A stretch of DNA of 64,000 bases from Metabacillus fastidiosus NBRC 101226. GTDB taxonomy: Bacteria > Bacillota > Bacilli > Bacillales > Bacillaceae. Of this stretch, positions 35,179 to 43,962 are shown in pieces. Within the stretch, counting starts at the first letter, position 1, and the number at the start of each line of letters is the position of its first letter. A program made the position numbers and the translations under genes. The stretch lies in NCBI RefSeq assembly GCF_001591625.1, contig NZ_BCVG01000007.1, forward strand, positions 21,486-85,485. Direction: 5' to 3'. The notes beneath the pieces are model-generated. The model worked only from the letters and a program-made list of their open reading frames with translations, was not told the origin of the DNA and did no database searches.

Positions 35179-36043
35179 AATGTGGTTCCACATGAACATG
35201 AACATCATATACATCATGGGTTTTTCTTAATGCCTTTTCTACATCACAAGAAATCTCATGAGCTTCTTGGATACCTAACTTCGAATTGACGAGAATAATA
35301 ATATCAACAACTGTATTATTCCCATAGTTTCTTGCCTTAATATCTTTAATACCTTTTACACCATATACTTCCTCTATTGTTCCTCTATACAATTCCAGCT
35401 TCTCTTCATCAAATCCGTCCGTTAAATGATGAGATGTTTCGGAAAAAATACCCCATGCTGTTTTACAAATAATAATACCGACAACAAATGCAGCAAGCGG
35501 ATCAAGCCACGGTAGATGAAACTGAGCACCGACAATTCCAATAATTGTTCCTATACTGACCCATGCGTCGGAAAGATTATCTTTTGCTGCTGCCATAACA
35601 GATTGACTATTAATTTTTTTTGCTAACTTTCGATTGTAAAGATACACAAAGTACATGACAACTGCGCCAAATGCGGCTGTCCATGCAGCAATTAAATCCG
35701 GTGCTTCTAACGATGGAGTAAAGATTGAAATTGCAGCTTGATATAGAACTTGAAGACCGACAACCATCATAATAAAGGAAGCAACCATAGAAGCAATATT
35801 CTCTGACTTCCAATGTCCGTAACGATGATTATGATCAGGTGGTCTTTGAGAAATTCTAAGTCCAATTAATACAGCTATAGATGCAAAAATATCTGTCGTA
35901 TTATTTAAACCATCGGCACGCAGCGCCTCTGAATGAAATAGAAAACCGATAATCAATTTAAGAGCTGCCAAACAAAGATATGCAGCAATACTGATAATGG
36001 CTCCTCTTTCCCCCAATTTTAAATCTTTATATTTTTCCTCCAT
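35177..36043 (-). CDS. Cation diffusion facilitator (CDF) family exporter
   Basis: The protein has 288 residues, with six membrane helices in the first 200 residues and a cytoplasmic ferredoxin-like domain after them, ending in a histidine-rich VYDVHVHVEPH. The metal site in helix 2 reads RADGLNNTTDI (D43, D50 region), which differs from the HxxxD of zinc exporters. Helix 5 has DNLSDAWVS. The Asp/Asn-rich site resembles B. subtilis MneP/MneS, which export Mn2+, so Mn2+ or Fe2+ is more likely than Zn2+. It acts as a dimer in the membrane using the proton gradient. It would add to the YkoY exporter elsewhere in the window. Confidence 0.85.
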   Translation of the reverse strand: MEEKYKDLKLGERGAIISIAAYLCLAALKLIIGFLFHSEALRADGLNNTTDIFASIAVLIGLRISQRPPDHNHRYGHWKSENIASMVASFIMMVVGLQVLYQAAISIFTPSLEAPDLIAAWTAAFGAVVMYFVYLYNRKLAKKINSQSVMAAAKDNLSDAWVSIGTIIGIVGAQFHLPWLDPLAAFVVGIIICKTAWGIFSETSHHLTDGFDEEKLELYRGTIEEVYGVKGIKDIKARNYGNNTVVDIIILVNSKLGIQEAHEISCDVEKALRKTHDVYDVHVHVEPH

Positions 36044-36296
36044 CTTTCTTCCTCCACTTCCTACTTTAACAATATTTTAACAATGTAGAATCGTGTGGGT
36101 CTATAGCAACGTTTTTTAATGAACCTATAAAAATAAAGACATTCAAACACTGTTTCCTATGACCAAAATCCACTTTTCTTCTATTTTTTGGACTATTTAA
36201 TACTATTTCCTTTTTTAAAACAGCTAAACCCTTCTATTCAAAATTTAAACATGATATAAAGTATTTATAGGAAATTGGGAGATGGGGGATAACAAC

Positions 36297-36458
36297 ATGG
36301 AAAAAAGCAAAATTGCTTTAATTATTGGAGTAGCATTATTAGTAGCAGGAATGTTTCTAACCCAATGGGCTAGTACGTCAGTTGGAACATACGTTACCAT
36401 TTTTGGCTTTATTGTCAGTGTTATTAGTGTTTTCTTTTTCATTAGAGAAAATAAATAA
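36297..36458 (+). CDS. Small membrane protein, 53 aa, two helices
   Basis: The ATG at 36297 is preceded by GATGGGGGATAACAAC. The protein begins MEKSKIALIIGVALLVAG and ends VFFFIRENK. Two hydrophobic helices (about 6-23 and 31-49) are joined by a short polar turn. I do not recognise it. It is the only plus-strand gene between the CDF and rhodanese genes and has its own small hairpin. Confidence 0.55.
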   Translation: MEKSKIALIIGVALLVAGMFLTQWASTSVGTYVTIFGFIVSVISVFFFIRENK

Positions 36459-36460
36459 AG

Positions 36461-36479
36461 GAGCTGCTTTAAGCAGCTC
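36461..36479. terminator. Short hairpin after the 53-aa gene
   Basis: GAGCTGC (36461-36467) pairs with GCAGCTC (36473-36479) across a five-base loop. It lies between convergent genes and has only a weak T tract. Confidence 0.55.
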
Positions 36480-36485
36480 TCTCAT

Positions 36486-36893
36486 TTATGATATTTTCTC
36501 CATTTTACCTTCCCACCAGACGATCCCGCCTCGCAGCTGTGCAATATTAGAAAATCCCTTTCCTTTTAAAATACGGCCCGCATGGCGGCTCCGCATCCCA
36601 TTGCGGCAATAAATTAAAATTTCTTTATCACGTGGAATTTCCTTCACATGCCTTCTTAACTGTGATAAAGGGAAGTTTACTGCATTTGGAATATGCCCTT
36701 GACGATATTCGGCTGGTCTGCGAACATCAATTAGTACAAGATTTTTATTTTCCTTTATTCTTTGTTTCAAATCATCACTGCTTAAATTTTTTAAACCTTT
36801 AACAGGTAGTATTTGTCTCAAAATAAATAGGACAATAAGTATATAAATAACTGTGGAAATAATCCTTACTACGTCCAACAACTTTCCCTCCAT
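36486..36893 (-). CDS. Membrane-anchored rhodanese-like sulfurtransferase
   Basis: The protein has 135 residues. A single N-terminal membrane helix (about 8-29) is followed by one rhodanese domain: LVLIDVRRPAEYRQGHIPNAVNFP, and the active-site loop YCRNGMRS with nucleophile C96. It would transfer sulfane sulfur from a donor to an acceptor at the cytoplasmic face or detoxify cyanide-like nucleophiles. It resembles the YqhL type of single-domain rhodanese of bacilli, but length and neighbours do not settle the name. Confidence 0.87.
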   Translation of the reverse strand: MEGKLLDVVRIISTVIYILIVLFILRQILPVKGLKNLSSDDLKQRIKENKNLVLIDVRRPAEYRQGHIPNAVNFPLSQLRRHVKEIPRDKEILIYCRNGMRSRHAGRILKGKGFSNIAQLRGGIVWWEGKMEKIS

Positions 36894-36983
36894 TGATCTG
36901 TATTAGCCGCTTTCTATTATTTTTCATCTACTATTATACAGATAACGTTTACAATTTAACAGTTAATCGAACAATCAGCAGCC

Positions 36984-37778
36984 TTATACTAAACGGCTTA
37001 TTATGTGTGCAAACTGCTCACTTATTACATCTCTATTTTTTATAACATCATCATTTAATAATGTTATCTTCTCATGATGTTCTTCTACATCCAGTTCTTC
37101 TTTTATAGAATCAATAACTCCCTTCGCCTTTTTCTCCGCTTCAAAATAAACAACTGTCTCTGCCTTCTCTTGCAACATATATACATCTAAATTATTAAGA
37201 CTTCCTGAATATTTCTCACAAGAAGGGAAGAATTTAAATCTCTGAACATAAGGATGATCTGTTTTAAAATGATTCGGTGCACTAATATTTTTCATGTTTC
37301 TTCTTTTAAAACCTATTCCTTCGATTAGTTCAATAATCGTTTCATATACAGCTGATGGATCAATTGAGATCGGATCGTAATCTCTCGAATGAAGAGCATA
37401 CCGAATATCTAAATCTGTATCAATCCAAACTCTAGGGATATTTTTTAATGTATCCGGATCTTTTATTGTCATCGGTGTATGGAAAGGAATTTGAAATGAA
37501 AAAGGAAGCTCTTTTACTTCTTCTTTTTCAATAATAAACTGCTCGTCCACTTTATATGTATAAATAATGCAATTAATTGGATGATCTGTTTCATCATACA
37601 CGTATCTGGTCATTAAATGTAGTTTAATCCCCTCAATTTCTTGATCCGTCTGACCACCACTTATTTGAATAATCCCTTGAATATCTCCGCCTTGTATCAC
37701 TCTGCTGCTGCTTATCTTTGTATCAACCTTTGCTGTTCCAATTCCAATACTTGCGATTACTTTATTAAAAAAAGACAT
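36984..37778 (-). CDS. spo0M: Sporulation-control protein Spo0M
   Basis: The protein has 264 residues, close to B. subtilis Spo0M (258). The start MSFFNKVIASIGIGTAKVDT and the arrestin-like beta-sandwich core (ISSSRVIQGGDIQGIIQISGGQTDQEIEGIKLHL) are the family hallmarks. The C-terminal helix region (VVYFEAEKKAKGVIDSIKEEL) is also typical. Spo0M affects the stage 0 to II steps of sporulation and cell division and may interact with actin-like proteins; its biochemical role is unsettled. It is transcribed alone. Its 5' leader holds a nested set of inverted repeats (37801-37906). Confidence 0.9.
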   Translation of the reverse strand: MSFFNKVIASIGIGTAKVDTKISSSRVIQGGDIQGIIQISGGQTDQEIEGIKLHLMTRYVYDETDHPINCIIYTYKVDEQFIIEKEEVKELPFSFQIPFHTPMTIKDPDTLKNIPRVWIDTDLDIRYALHSRDYDPISIDPSAVYETIIELIEGIGFKRRNMKNISAPNHFKTDHPYVQRFKFFPSCEKYSGSLNNLDVYMLQEKAETVVYFEAEKKAKGVIDSIKEELDVEEHHEKITLLNDDVIKNRDVISEQFAHIISRLV

Positions 37779-37800
37779 AAATCAACCACCTTTTCAAGAA

Positions 37801-37906
37801 AATAGGGCTTTCTCAGATACCAGCTCCCTCTATCCAAAGTATATAGCATTTTATTTCATCAAAACACTATATATTTTAAGAGCCGGTACCTTATGAATAG
37901 CCCTAT
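37801..37906. repeat. Nested inverted repeats upstream of spo0M
   Basis: Three inner-to-outer helices can form one ~106-nt hairpin: ATAGGGCT (37802-37809) with AGCCCTAT (37899-37906), TACCAGCTC (37818-37826) with GAGCCGGTA (37880-37888), and GTATATAG (37839-37846) with CTATATAT (37867-37874). Pairing uses a few G-U bonds. It lies between yjcZ and spo0M, both on the minus strand. Confidence 0.55.
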
Positions 37907-37930
37907 CTTTTTCTATAATAGATTATCAAA

Positions 37931-38083
37931 TTATAACCAAGCTGCCCCAACGATAATTAATAGAATAAATAAAACAACTATTAATGCAAATCCTCTTCCT
38001 GCTCCATAACAACCGCCGCCATATCCATATCCACCACAACCGTAGCCGCCGTAGCCACCATATCCACCATATCCAAAGCCCAT
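37931..38083 (-). CDS. yjcZ: YjcZ-family sporulation protein
   Basis: The protein has 50 residues: an N-terminal Gly-Tyr-rich half ([16 protein letters not shown]) with two cysteines and a C-terminal membrane helix ([19 protein letters not shown]). This is the standard YjcZ layout of tiny sporulation proteins often present in several copies in bacilli. The helix end [10 protein letters not shown] is the conserved part. Ribosome binding site GGAGGG is eight bases before the ATG. Such genes are usually transcribed in the mother cell late in sporulation; no promoter could be identified here. A degraded relative lies just upstream. Confidence 0.85.
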   Translation of the reverse strand: MGFGYGGYGGYGGYGCGGYGYGGGCYGAGRGFALIVVLFILLIIVGAAWL

Positions 38084-38103
38084 TAATAAATCCCTCCTAT
38101 TTG

Positions 38104-38187
38104 TTAGTAACCAACGAAAGCAGTTCCTATAATAAGCAAAATAAATAACACAATTATTAACACAAATCCTAAAACTGTGCAGTTACC
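38104..38187 (-). pseudogene. YjcZ-family remnant without a usable start codon
   Basis: The frame reads [25 protein letters not shown] and then stops, the conserved helix end of a YjcZ protein. An in-frame TGA at 38188-38190 closes it upstream. A strong AAGGAGAG site lies upstream in the right place, but the bases after it (ATTGAGGTAACTGC) contain no ATG in frame; removing two bases would give ATGAGTAACTGC (Met-Ser-Asn-Cys). So this is a yjcZ copy broken near its start, or a sequence error, or one using an unusual start such as the internal GTG. Confidence 0.6.
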
Positions 38188-38359
38188 TCAATATCTCTCC
38201 TTCGTTGTACTACTACAATATGTAACAACTGCCCTATTTGTTAGGGCGAATGACCTAATCCCAGTGAAAACATATGACAATTGTTTAAAAATTTGTTAAA
38301 TAAATATAGAAAATTATCATTGAAATATTGTTATGATAGAGAAATTAGGAGGTGAAAAA

Positions 38360-38878
38360 TTGAGTAAAAAGATTTTTATTATTTTATTAATTCTATTGTC
38401 ATTTCCCACAATCGTTTCCGCACATACGACAGTTTCCCATTCTACACCAGCGGAAGGAGAAGTAATAAGAAATAATTTACTTGAGGTAACTGTTAATTTC
38501 ACAGAAGAAATTGAAAAAATAAGCACAATTGAACTTCTGAGTAAAAATAACGAGATACCTTTTAAGCGAGTAACTGTAGAAGATAATAAATTAATTGGTC
38601 AATTAGAAAAACCGCTGGAAAACGGTTCATACAGAATAAGCTGGAATATTATCGCACAGGATGGACACCCGCTTACTGGTGAAATTCCATTCACTGTTGA
38701 GAAAGAGAAAGAAGAAAAGGAAAAAAAAGAGGAAACAAATACAGTAGTAGTAAACGAAAATGTAACTCCTGAAAATATTGCTAACGATTCAACAAACATA
38801 GTTATCACTGTTGTTATCACTATTCTCATTGCTATTATTTTATTTGGCTTTATTATTCTTGGTCGAAAAAGAGGGTAA
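38360..38878 (+). CDS. copC: CopC-domain copper-resistance protein
   Basis: The protein has 172 residues. TTG at 38360 is chosen as start because AGGAGGTGAAAAA ends right before it; an ATG at 38333 precedes that site. A signal peptide ends SA, exposing the N-terminal histidine typical of CopC (HTTVSHSTPAEGEV). The CopC beta-barrel (about 22-110) contains the second copper histidine in IAQDGHPLTGEIPF. A Lys/Glu linker and a C-terminal membrane helix (about 145-167) follow. It binds copper on the outer face and pairs with CopD three bases downstream. B. subtilis has the two fused as YcnJ; here they are separate genes. Confidence 0.85.
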   Translation: MSKKIFIILLILLSFPTIVSAHTTVSHSTPAEGEVIRNNLLEVTVNFTEEIEKISTIELLSKNNEIPFKRVTVEDNKLIGQLEKPLENGSYRISWNIIAQDGHPLTGEIPFTVEKEKEEKEKKEETNTVVVNENVTPENIANDSTNIVITVVITILIAIILFGFIILGRKRG

Positions 38879-38881
38879 CCA

Positions 38882-39949
38882 ATGAATCAAATTATTCCAA
38901 TTAGTGAGTTTTTTACATATGTACTATTTTCATTTTTAGTTGGTCATATTATCTTAGAATTTATCCCAGAACATAAGAAGCCCAAAATAATCATTCCGAA
39001 ATACCAGCTCCTGCTCGCTATTTTAGGAATTATTATTTTCACTTTTTTCCCTGTCTTGCATGTTATCTTATTCTTTTCTAGATATGATGATTTTTTTATC
39101 TCGCTTGTAACGACGATCACACAATTTGAAACTGGGAATGCTTGGCTTTTCGGAAGCTTTATTGCTGTTTTTTTATGGATGACAATTTATATAGAAGGCT
39201 CCAAATACTTAAAAGCTTTTTTCCTATTGTTAATGATTATAGCAATTGGATATGCAAGCCATGGTGCTTCCTTATCACCACTGCTTGGACTTTTCTCCCA
39301 TTCTGTTCATTTTTTATTTATAACGAGCTGGGTTGGAATTTTACTGCATATTGCTTGGAATTCAAGAGGGGAAATAAATTTCAAGCCATTTCTACAATGG
39401 TTCACACCATTCGCAGTTATTTCCATTATTATTACTTTCTTAACTGGATTTCTGTTAATGGGATTAGTCATTAAGCCGACAGATTATACAAATTCATGGG
39501 CTCTTCCATATGGACAAATGATTCTGCTAAAACATTTAAGTATCATTCCTGTCATTTTTTTCGCCTTTATAAATGGAATTTTAGCAAGAAAAACAATTAA
39601 AAATCCAATCAGCTGGCTGCAGGCAGAAACAATTATTTTATTATTAGTATTCTTTTTCACTGGTGTGATGGGCACTCTTGCTCCGCCTCATCTCGTCAAT
39701 GCAACTGTATTACAAAATGGTGCATCAGCATGGTTTGAAAGTTTAATCAGTCAAACAGTTAATCCCCCATTCACTGTTCAGATTGATCTAAGCTTACAAG
39801 GTGTTATTTTTGGAGTGCTGGCCTTGTTATTCTTATTATTAATTATAGGAAGCTTTATAAGAAAGGCATCTGCCTGGCTCGCGCTTCTATTCGGCTTTTC
39901 TTTTATTATTGCTATGTATTTTTGTCTTATGCTTAATATTACTGTTTAA
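38882..39949 (+). CDS. copD: CopD-family copper import membrane protein
   Basis: This 355-residue membrane protein has eight or nine helices. It begins three bases after copC, so the two are co-translated. Conserved features of the CopD domain are visible: ASHGASLSPLLGLFSHSVHFLFITSWVG (histidines within and next to helices), LLKHLSIIPVIFFAFINGILARK, and GTLAPPHL. CopC-CopD proteins are thought to move copper into the cytoplasm. No CsoR or CopY regulator or copper ATPase is adjacent. No strong terminator is seen before the convergent gene. Confidence 0.85.
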   Translation: MNQIIPISEFFTYVLFSFLVGHIILEFIPEHKKPKIIIPKYQLLLAILGIIIFTFFPVLHVILFFSRYDDFFISLVTTITQFETGNAWLFGSFIAVFLWMTIYIEGSKYLKAFFLLLMIIAIGYASHGASLSPLLGLFSHSVHFLFITSWVGILLHIAWNSRGEINFKPFLQWFTPFAVISIIITFLTGFLLMGLVIKPTDYTNSWALPYGQMILLKHLSIIPVIFFAFINGILARKTIKNPISWLQAETIILLLVFFFTGVMGTLAPPHLVNATVLQNGASAWFESLISQTVNPPFTVQIDLSLQGVIFGVLALLFLLLIIGSFIRKASAWLALLFGFSFIIAMYFCLMLNITV

Positions 39950-39963
39950 AAGGAGAGTGCTTT

Positions 39964-40374
39964 CTAACTCTCTCCTCCTCTTTGTTCGAGAATATCCTGA
40001 ATGATCTCCATATGTACAGCAGCCCATGATTTTTCATGAAAATGAAGCACAACACTAATTGTTAAAATAGATATATATATGACAACGAAAAATACCCAGA
40101 GAAAACTTCCTTCTTTAAAAAGAAATGATTGAATTTGATTGGAGAATAATAATAGAAGCCAAGGTCCCGATGTTATAAGAATAGGAATAATTCCCGAACC
40201 ATTTTTCTCTTTAGTCATTCGATAATAGATTTTCTGCAATATACTGCTTTCTATTCCAGAATAAAATGCTTCAATCTCCGCAATCTCAACTAGATACTTA
40301 TTTTCTGCCAAATTATAATTTGCTTTTCTCAGCTGCCTATATAGTTTATGTGCATCCCCACGAAATGAAAACAA
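39964..40374 (-). CDS. Hypothetical membrane protein, 136 aa
   Basis: I do not recognise a family. The N-terminal half is soluble and helical (RQLRKANYNLAENKYLVEIAEIEAFYSG). Two membrane helices follow at about 61-80 and 89-108, then a short charged end. The start is TTG at 40374, ten bases after AGGAGG; no ATG sits in the right place. It is convergent with copD and separate from proA. Confidence 0.6.
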   Translation of the reverse strand: MFSFRGDAHKLYRQLRKANYNLAENKYLVEIAEIEAFYSGIESSILQKIYYRMTKEKNGSGIIPILITSGPWLLLLFSNQIQSFLFKEGSFLWVFFVVIYISILTISVVLHFHEKSWAAVHMEIIQDILEQRGGES

Positions 40375-40560
40375 ATGAAACGATCCTCCTTCTTCTTTTC
40401 ACCCAATAGTTTATCCACATTATGTGAAATTATTTCCATTGAAAATAAGACGATAAACAGCTATTTTTTTACCTTTAGATGGAAGATTTGATTGGAGAAT
40501 ACCTGTAGCAAGATTTCTTACCTCGCTGTTTGTTATATCACTTTTAATTAATTAAAAACA

Positions 40561-40586
40561 GAAAAGACCAGCTCACTCGCTGGTCT
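40561..40586 (-). terminator. Terminator of the proline operon
   Basis: AGACCAGC (40565-40572) pairs perfectly with GCTGGTCT (40579-40586). On the minus strand a T-rich stretch follows, just after the proA stop codon. Confidence 0.8.
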
Positions 40587-40592
40587 GCCCTT

Positions 40593-41855
40593 CTATCTTA
40601 TTTGTCCATTCCCACTCATTAAATGCTTCACTGTCGTGAGAGCTTGCAGTCCCATTGGACCTCGGGCATGTAGTTTTTGTGTAGAAATTCCAATTTCAGC
40701 ACCAAAACCGAGAGCTCCTCCATCTGTGAATCGTGTGGATGCATTATGATATAGAGAGGATGCATCAACCTCGCGCATAAATTTGAGCGCTGTTTCCTTA
40801 TCTTCGGTGACTATCGCTTCTGAATGCTTTGTTCCATATTTCTCAATATGAGCAATGGCCTCATCAACAGAGGAGACTGTTTTCACTGCTATTTCTAAGC
40901 TTAAATATTCATTTGCCCAATCATCTTCTTCAGCCTCTATTGCCTCGGGAATGGAAGAAACTACAATAGTATCTCCATGCACTTTAATACTATATTTATT
41001 AAATAACTTTATTAATATATGAAGATTTTTTCTAAACCAATCTTCATGAATAATTACCGTTTCGACTGTGTTACAAACGGCTGGACGGTCAGTTTTTGCG
41101 TTAACAAGAATGTTAACTGCTTTTTCAACATCTGCTTTCGCATCAATATAGAGATGGCAATTCCCAACACCCGTTTCTAAAACTGGGACTGTTGCATTAT
41201 TGACGACGGCATTAATTAATGACGCACCACCTCTTGGAATTAAAACATCGATATAATCTTTCAACGTAAATAATTCCTTTGTCGCTTCTCTATCTGTACT
41301 GGAAATAAATTGTACAGCATTTGCGGGAATTTTCGTTTTGTTTAATGCATGGTGAATAACTTCCACAATCGACTTATTTGATGTTAAAGCAGATGATCCG
41401 CCTTTTAAAATGATCGCATTGCCTGATTTTAAAGCAAGACCTGTTGCATCGACAGTAACATTTGGACGTGCTTCATAAATCATTCCAATAACACCTAATG
41501 GAACAGTTATTTTTTGTACTTCAAGACCATTTTCAAGTGTCCAGCTTGACAGAATATGGCCGATTGGATCTTCAAGCTTTGCTACTTGCCTTAATCCTTC
41601 TGCAAAATCATATACTCTTTCTTTTGATAAAGCGAGTCGGTCCATGAACGCTGCTTCATAGCCTTTTTCACGGCCAACTTGTAAATCTTGTTCATTTTCC
41701 CTCAATATTGTCTCATACTCTGCCTCTAATTGATCAGCAATTAGAAGCAATGCTTCATTTTTTTCTTCTGTTGATAAAAGGCCAACTGTTTTTGCCGCTT
41801 TTTTTGCTAAAATTGCTTGATTTTTAACCGTCGATTTATGCTCTGTTAAAGACAT
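40593..41855 (-). CDS. proA: Gamma-glutamyl phosphate reductase ProA
   Basis: This 420-residue enzyme of the aldehyde dehydrogenase fold reduces gamma-glutamyl phosphate to glutamate semialdehyde with NADPH, the second step of proline synthesis. The catalytic cysteine is C261 in RPAVCNTVETVI. The NADPH loop (LKGGSSALTSN) and the C-terminal FGAEIGISTQKLHARGPMGLQALT signature are present. It is the last gene of a proC-proB-proA operon; ProB ends 21 bp upstream. GAGGAATGAC precedes the ATG. Confidence 0.97.
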   Translation of the reverse strand: MSLTEHKSTVKNQAILAKKAAKTVGLLSTEEKNEALLLIADQLEAEYETILRENEQDLQVGREKGYEAAFMDRLALSKERVYDFAEGLRQVAKLEDPIGHILSSWTLENGLEVQKITVPLGVIGMIYEARPNVTVDATGLALKSGNAIILKGGSSALTSNKSIVEVIHHALNKTKIPANAVQFISSTDREATKELFTLKDYIDVLIPRGGASLINAVVNNATVPVLETGVGNCHLYIDAKADVEKAVNILVNAKTDRPAVCNTVETVIIHEDWFRKNLHILIKLFNKYSIKVHGDTIVVSSIPEAIEAEEDDWANEYLSLEIAVKTVSSVDEAIAHIEKYGTKHSEAIVTEDKETALKFMREVDASSLYHNASTRFTDGGALGFGAEIGISTQKLHARGPMGLQALTTVKHLMSGNGQIR

Positions 41856-41876
41856 GTCATTCCTCCTCGTAATCTT

Positions 41877-43004
41877 TTAAACTCCGACTGGAACCATTAA
41901 TTCTATTTCACAAACTAAATCTTCGATATCAATAACAACTTCCTTTTTATTTACTTCATTTGCCGATAAACTGCTTAACTTCTTTAACTCCTCAGCTGAA
42001 TAATTAATGACTCCAAGTCCAACCTTTTCTCCGTCCTTACAAATGACACGAATGACAGAGCCCTTTTCAAATTGACCTTTGCTGTCTAAAATATCTGTAA
42101 GTAAAACGCTGCGTTTTTTCTCATGAATCTCGGTTCTTACTTGTTCATGAATGAATAATTCGCCTTTAGGACCAGAATTAAAAGCAATCCACTGTTTTTT
42201 CTGATTCAAATTATTTGCCCCGGCTTCCACTATGAAATATGTTCCTTTTGCTTTTTTCTCGACAGCAGAATAAATAATATTAGGTGTGCTTGCTTTTCCT
42301 AAAAATGTAGAAGTACCTGATGCCATTGCAATTTTTACAGCTTCTATTTTTGATTTCATTCCACCAGTGCCTACATCACTTCCTGCACCCCCGGCTGCCG
42401 CTTCAATTTCAGGTGTAATATCATACACTTTTTCAAGTAGCTTTGCATTTGGGTTATTCCTCGGGTTAGAATCATAAAGACCATCAATATCAGATAAAAT
42501 GATTAATTGATCTGCCTCAACAAGCCCTGCAACTTTCGCTGAAAGTGTATCATTATCCCCGAATTTTAAACGGTCAATCGTCACCGTATCATTTTCATTA
42601 ACGATTGGAATAATTCCTCTTTCTAATAACACATTAATCGTATTTCGCATATTGTTATAACGTGCCTCATCTGAGAAATCACTTCTCGTAATAAGGATCT
42701 GTGAAGCAACATAGCCGTGAGAAATAAATAAATCAGAATAAGCTTCCATAAGCAGACCTTGACCAATTGACGCTGCCGCTTGTTTTTCTGGAAGAGATTC
42801 CGGGCGGGTAAGACAGCCGAGCTTTCTGTATCCAGCTGCAACTGCTCCGGATGATACTAGCACGACTTCAAAGCCTTCATCCTTTAGTAAAACAATTTCA
42901 TCTGCTAATTTTTCAAGCTTTCTTCTGCTAATTTCTCCATGTCGGCTCGTTAATGAACTGCTTCCAATCTTAATAACGATCCTTTTATCCTTTTGGGCGG
43001 TCAT
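41877..43004 (-). CDS. proB: Glutamate 5-kinase ProB
   Basis: The protein has 375 residues from the ATG at 43004, which follows CAGGAGTGATAGA; an upstream TTG would overlap that site. The amino-acid kinase domain (about 1-260) begins RIVIKIGSSSLTS and contains NENDTVTIDRLKFGDNDTLSA and VGTGGMKSKIEA. A C-terminal PUA domain (about 275-370) follows. It phosphorylates glutamate, the first and feedback-controlled step of proline synthesis. The PUA domain is usual for proline-inhibited ProB enzymes. No T-box leader was found upstream of the operon, unlike B. subtilis proBA. Confidence 0.96.
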   Translation of the reverse strand: MTAQKDKRIVIKIGSSSLTSRHGEISRRKLEKLADEIVLLKDEGFEVVLVSSGAVAAGYRKLGCLTRPESLPEKQAAASIGQGLLMEAYSDLFISHGYVASQILITRSDFSDEARYNNMRNTINVLLERGIIPIVNENDTVTIDRLKFGDNDTLSAKVAGLVEADQLIILSDIDGLYDSNPRNNPNAKLLEKVYDITPEIEAAAGGAGSDVGTGGMKSKIEAVKIAMASGTSTFLGKASTPNIIYSAVEKKAKGTYFIVEAGANNLNQKKQWIAFNSGPKGELFIHEQVRTEIHEKKRSVLLTDILDSKGQFEKGSVIRVICKDGEKVGLGVINYSAEELKKLSSLSANEVNKKEVVIDIEDLVCEIELMVPVGV

Positions 43005-43032
43005 TCTATCACTCCTGCACAATTTTTCTCTC

Positions 43033-43878
43033 TTAATTTGTCACTTTCACTTTTTCAATAAATTGGCTGCTAATCTCTTTAGAACGCCTTGCCGCCTGCT
43101 TAGCTGCTTGTGAAATCGCCTCTCCCCCACCATATTCAGCAAGTGCCTTTAAGCCCGCCGCTGTCGTCCCGTTCGGTGATGTTACATTTTCCCTTAAAGC
43201 TGCTGGTGTTTTTCCGCTTATTTGAACCATTTTAGCAGCCCCAAGAATCGTCTGAGCAATCATTTCTCTAGCTGTCTCCACATGTAATCCAGCTTCTGCT
43301 GCCACACTTTCCATCTGTTCCATTAAATAATAAAAATAAGCTGGTCCGCTTCCTGCTAATCCAGTGAAAATATCCATCTTGTCTTCTTCAATTTCATAGA
43401 CTTTTCCGATACTTTCAAGTAATTGTTTCGTTAACTGAATATTAGCTTCTGTCACAGAAGATCCTTTAGAAATAGCGGTCGCAGACTCACCGATCGCACT
43501 TGATGTATTTGGCATCACTCGAATAACTTGCTGTCCTTCATGTAAAATATTTTCCATATAAGAAGTAGTTATTCCTGCTAAAACGGAGAGTAAAAGATGA
43601 TTTTCTTTTAGAGAGTCTTTTAAGGATAAAAGAACATTGTCAATATCTTTAGGCTTCATCGCCAGAATAAAAAGATCAATTTGTTCAAATTGTAAATCTT
43701 CTCTTTTCATTCCTCTTATTCCATATTTCTGTTTTAACTCTTTCAGCCTTTCTTCATTGCTTCGATTCGTTACAATAATTTGATTTGCTGGAACGATCCC
43801 CTCATTTACAATGCCTGAGATCATCGCTTCTGCCATTGACCCTGCTCCTAAAAAAGCAATTGTCGTTTTCTGTAACAT
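43033..43878 (-). CDS. proC: Pyrroline-5-carboxylate reductase
   Basis: The protein has 281 residues from the ATG at 43878, placed after GGAGAGATGGC; a longer frame to 43935 lacks a good site. The Rossmann motif FLGAGSMAEAMISG (about 8-21) binds NAD(P)H. The family signature at about 220-250 reads GAAKMVQISGKTPAALRENVTSPNGTTAAGL. The enzyme makes proline from pyrroline-5-carboxylate, so with ProB and ProA the whole pathway is in one operon. B. subtilis spreads these functions over ProI, ProH and ProG; linked to proB and proA this copy may be either the biosynthetic or the osmotic-stress version. Confidence 0.93.
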   Translation of the reverse strand: MLQKTTIAFLGAGSMAEAMISGIVNEGIVPANQIIVTNRSNEERLKELKQKYGIRGMKREDLQFEQIDLFILAMKPKDIDNVLLSLKDSLKENHLLLSVLAGITTSYMENILHEGQQVIRVMPNTSSAIGESATAISKGSSVTEANIQLTKQLLESIGKVYEIEEDKMDIFTGLAGSGPAYFYYLMEQMESVAAEAGLHVETAREMIAQTILGAAKMVQISGKTPAALRENVTSPNGTTAAGLKALAEYGGGEAISQAAKQAARRSKEISSQFIEKVKVTN

Positions 43879-43932
43879 GCCATCTCTCCAATACCGTTCG
43901 TATTTTTGTTCGTGTTTTTCACATATCGTCTT

Positions 43933-43962
43933 CATCTTAACACGATCAAATTCATAATCAAG
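43933..43962 (-). promoter_or_regulatory. Candidate SigA promoter of the proline operon
   Basis: On the minus strand TTGATT and TAAGAT are separated by 16 bases, about 55 bp before the proC start. Confidence 0.35.

Noticed and set aside
39951..39976. AGGAGAG / CTCTCCT hairpin between copD and the 136-aa gene
   Set aside because: It is a seven-bp stem partly within coding sequence, with no T run; not strong enough to call a terminator.
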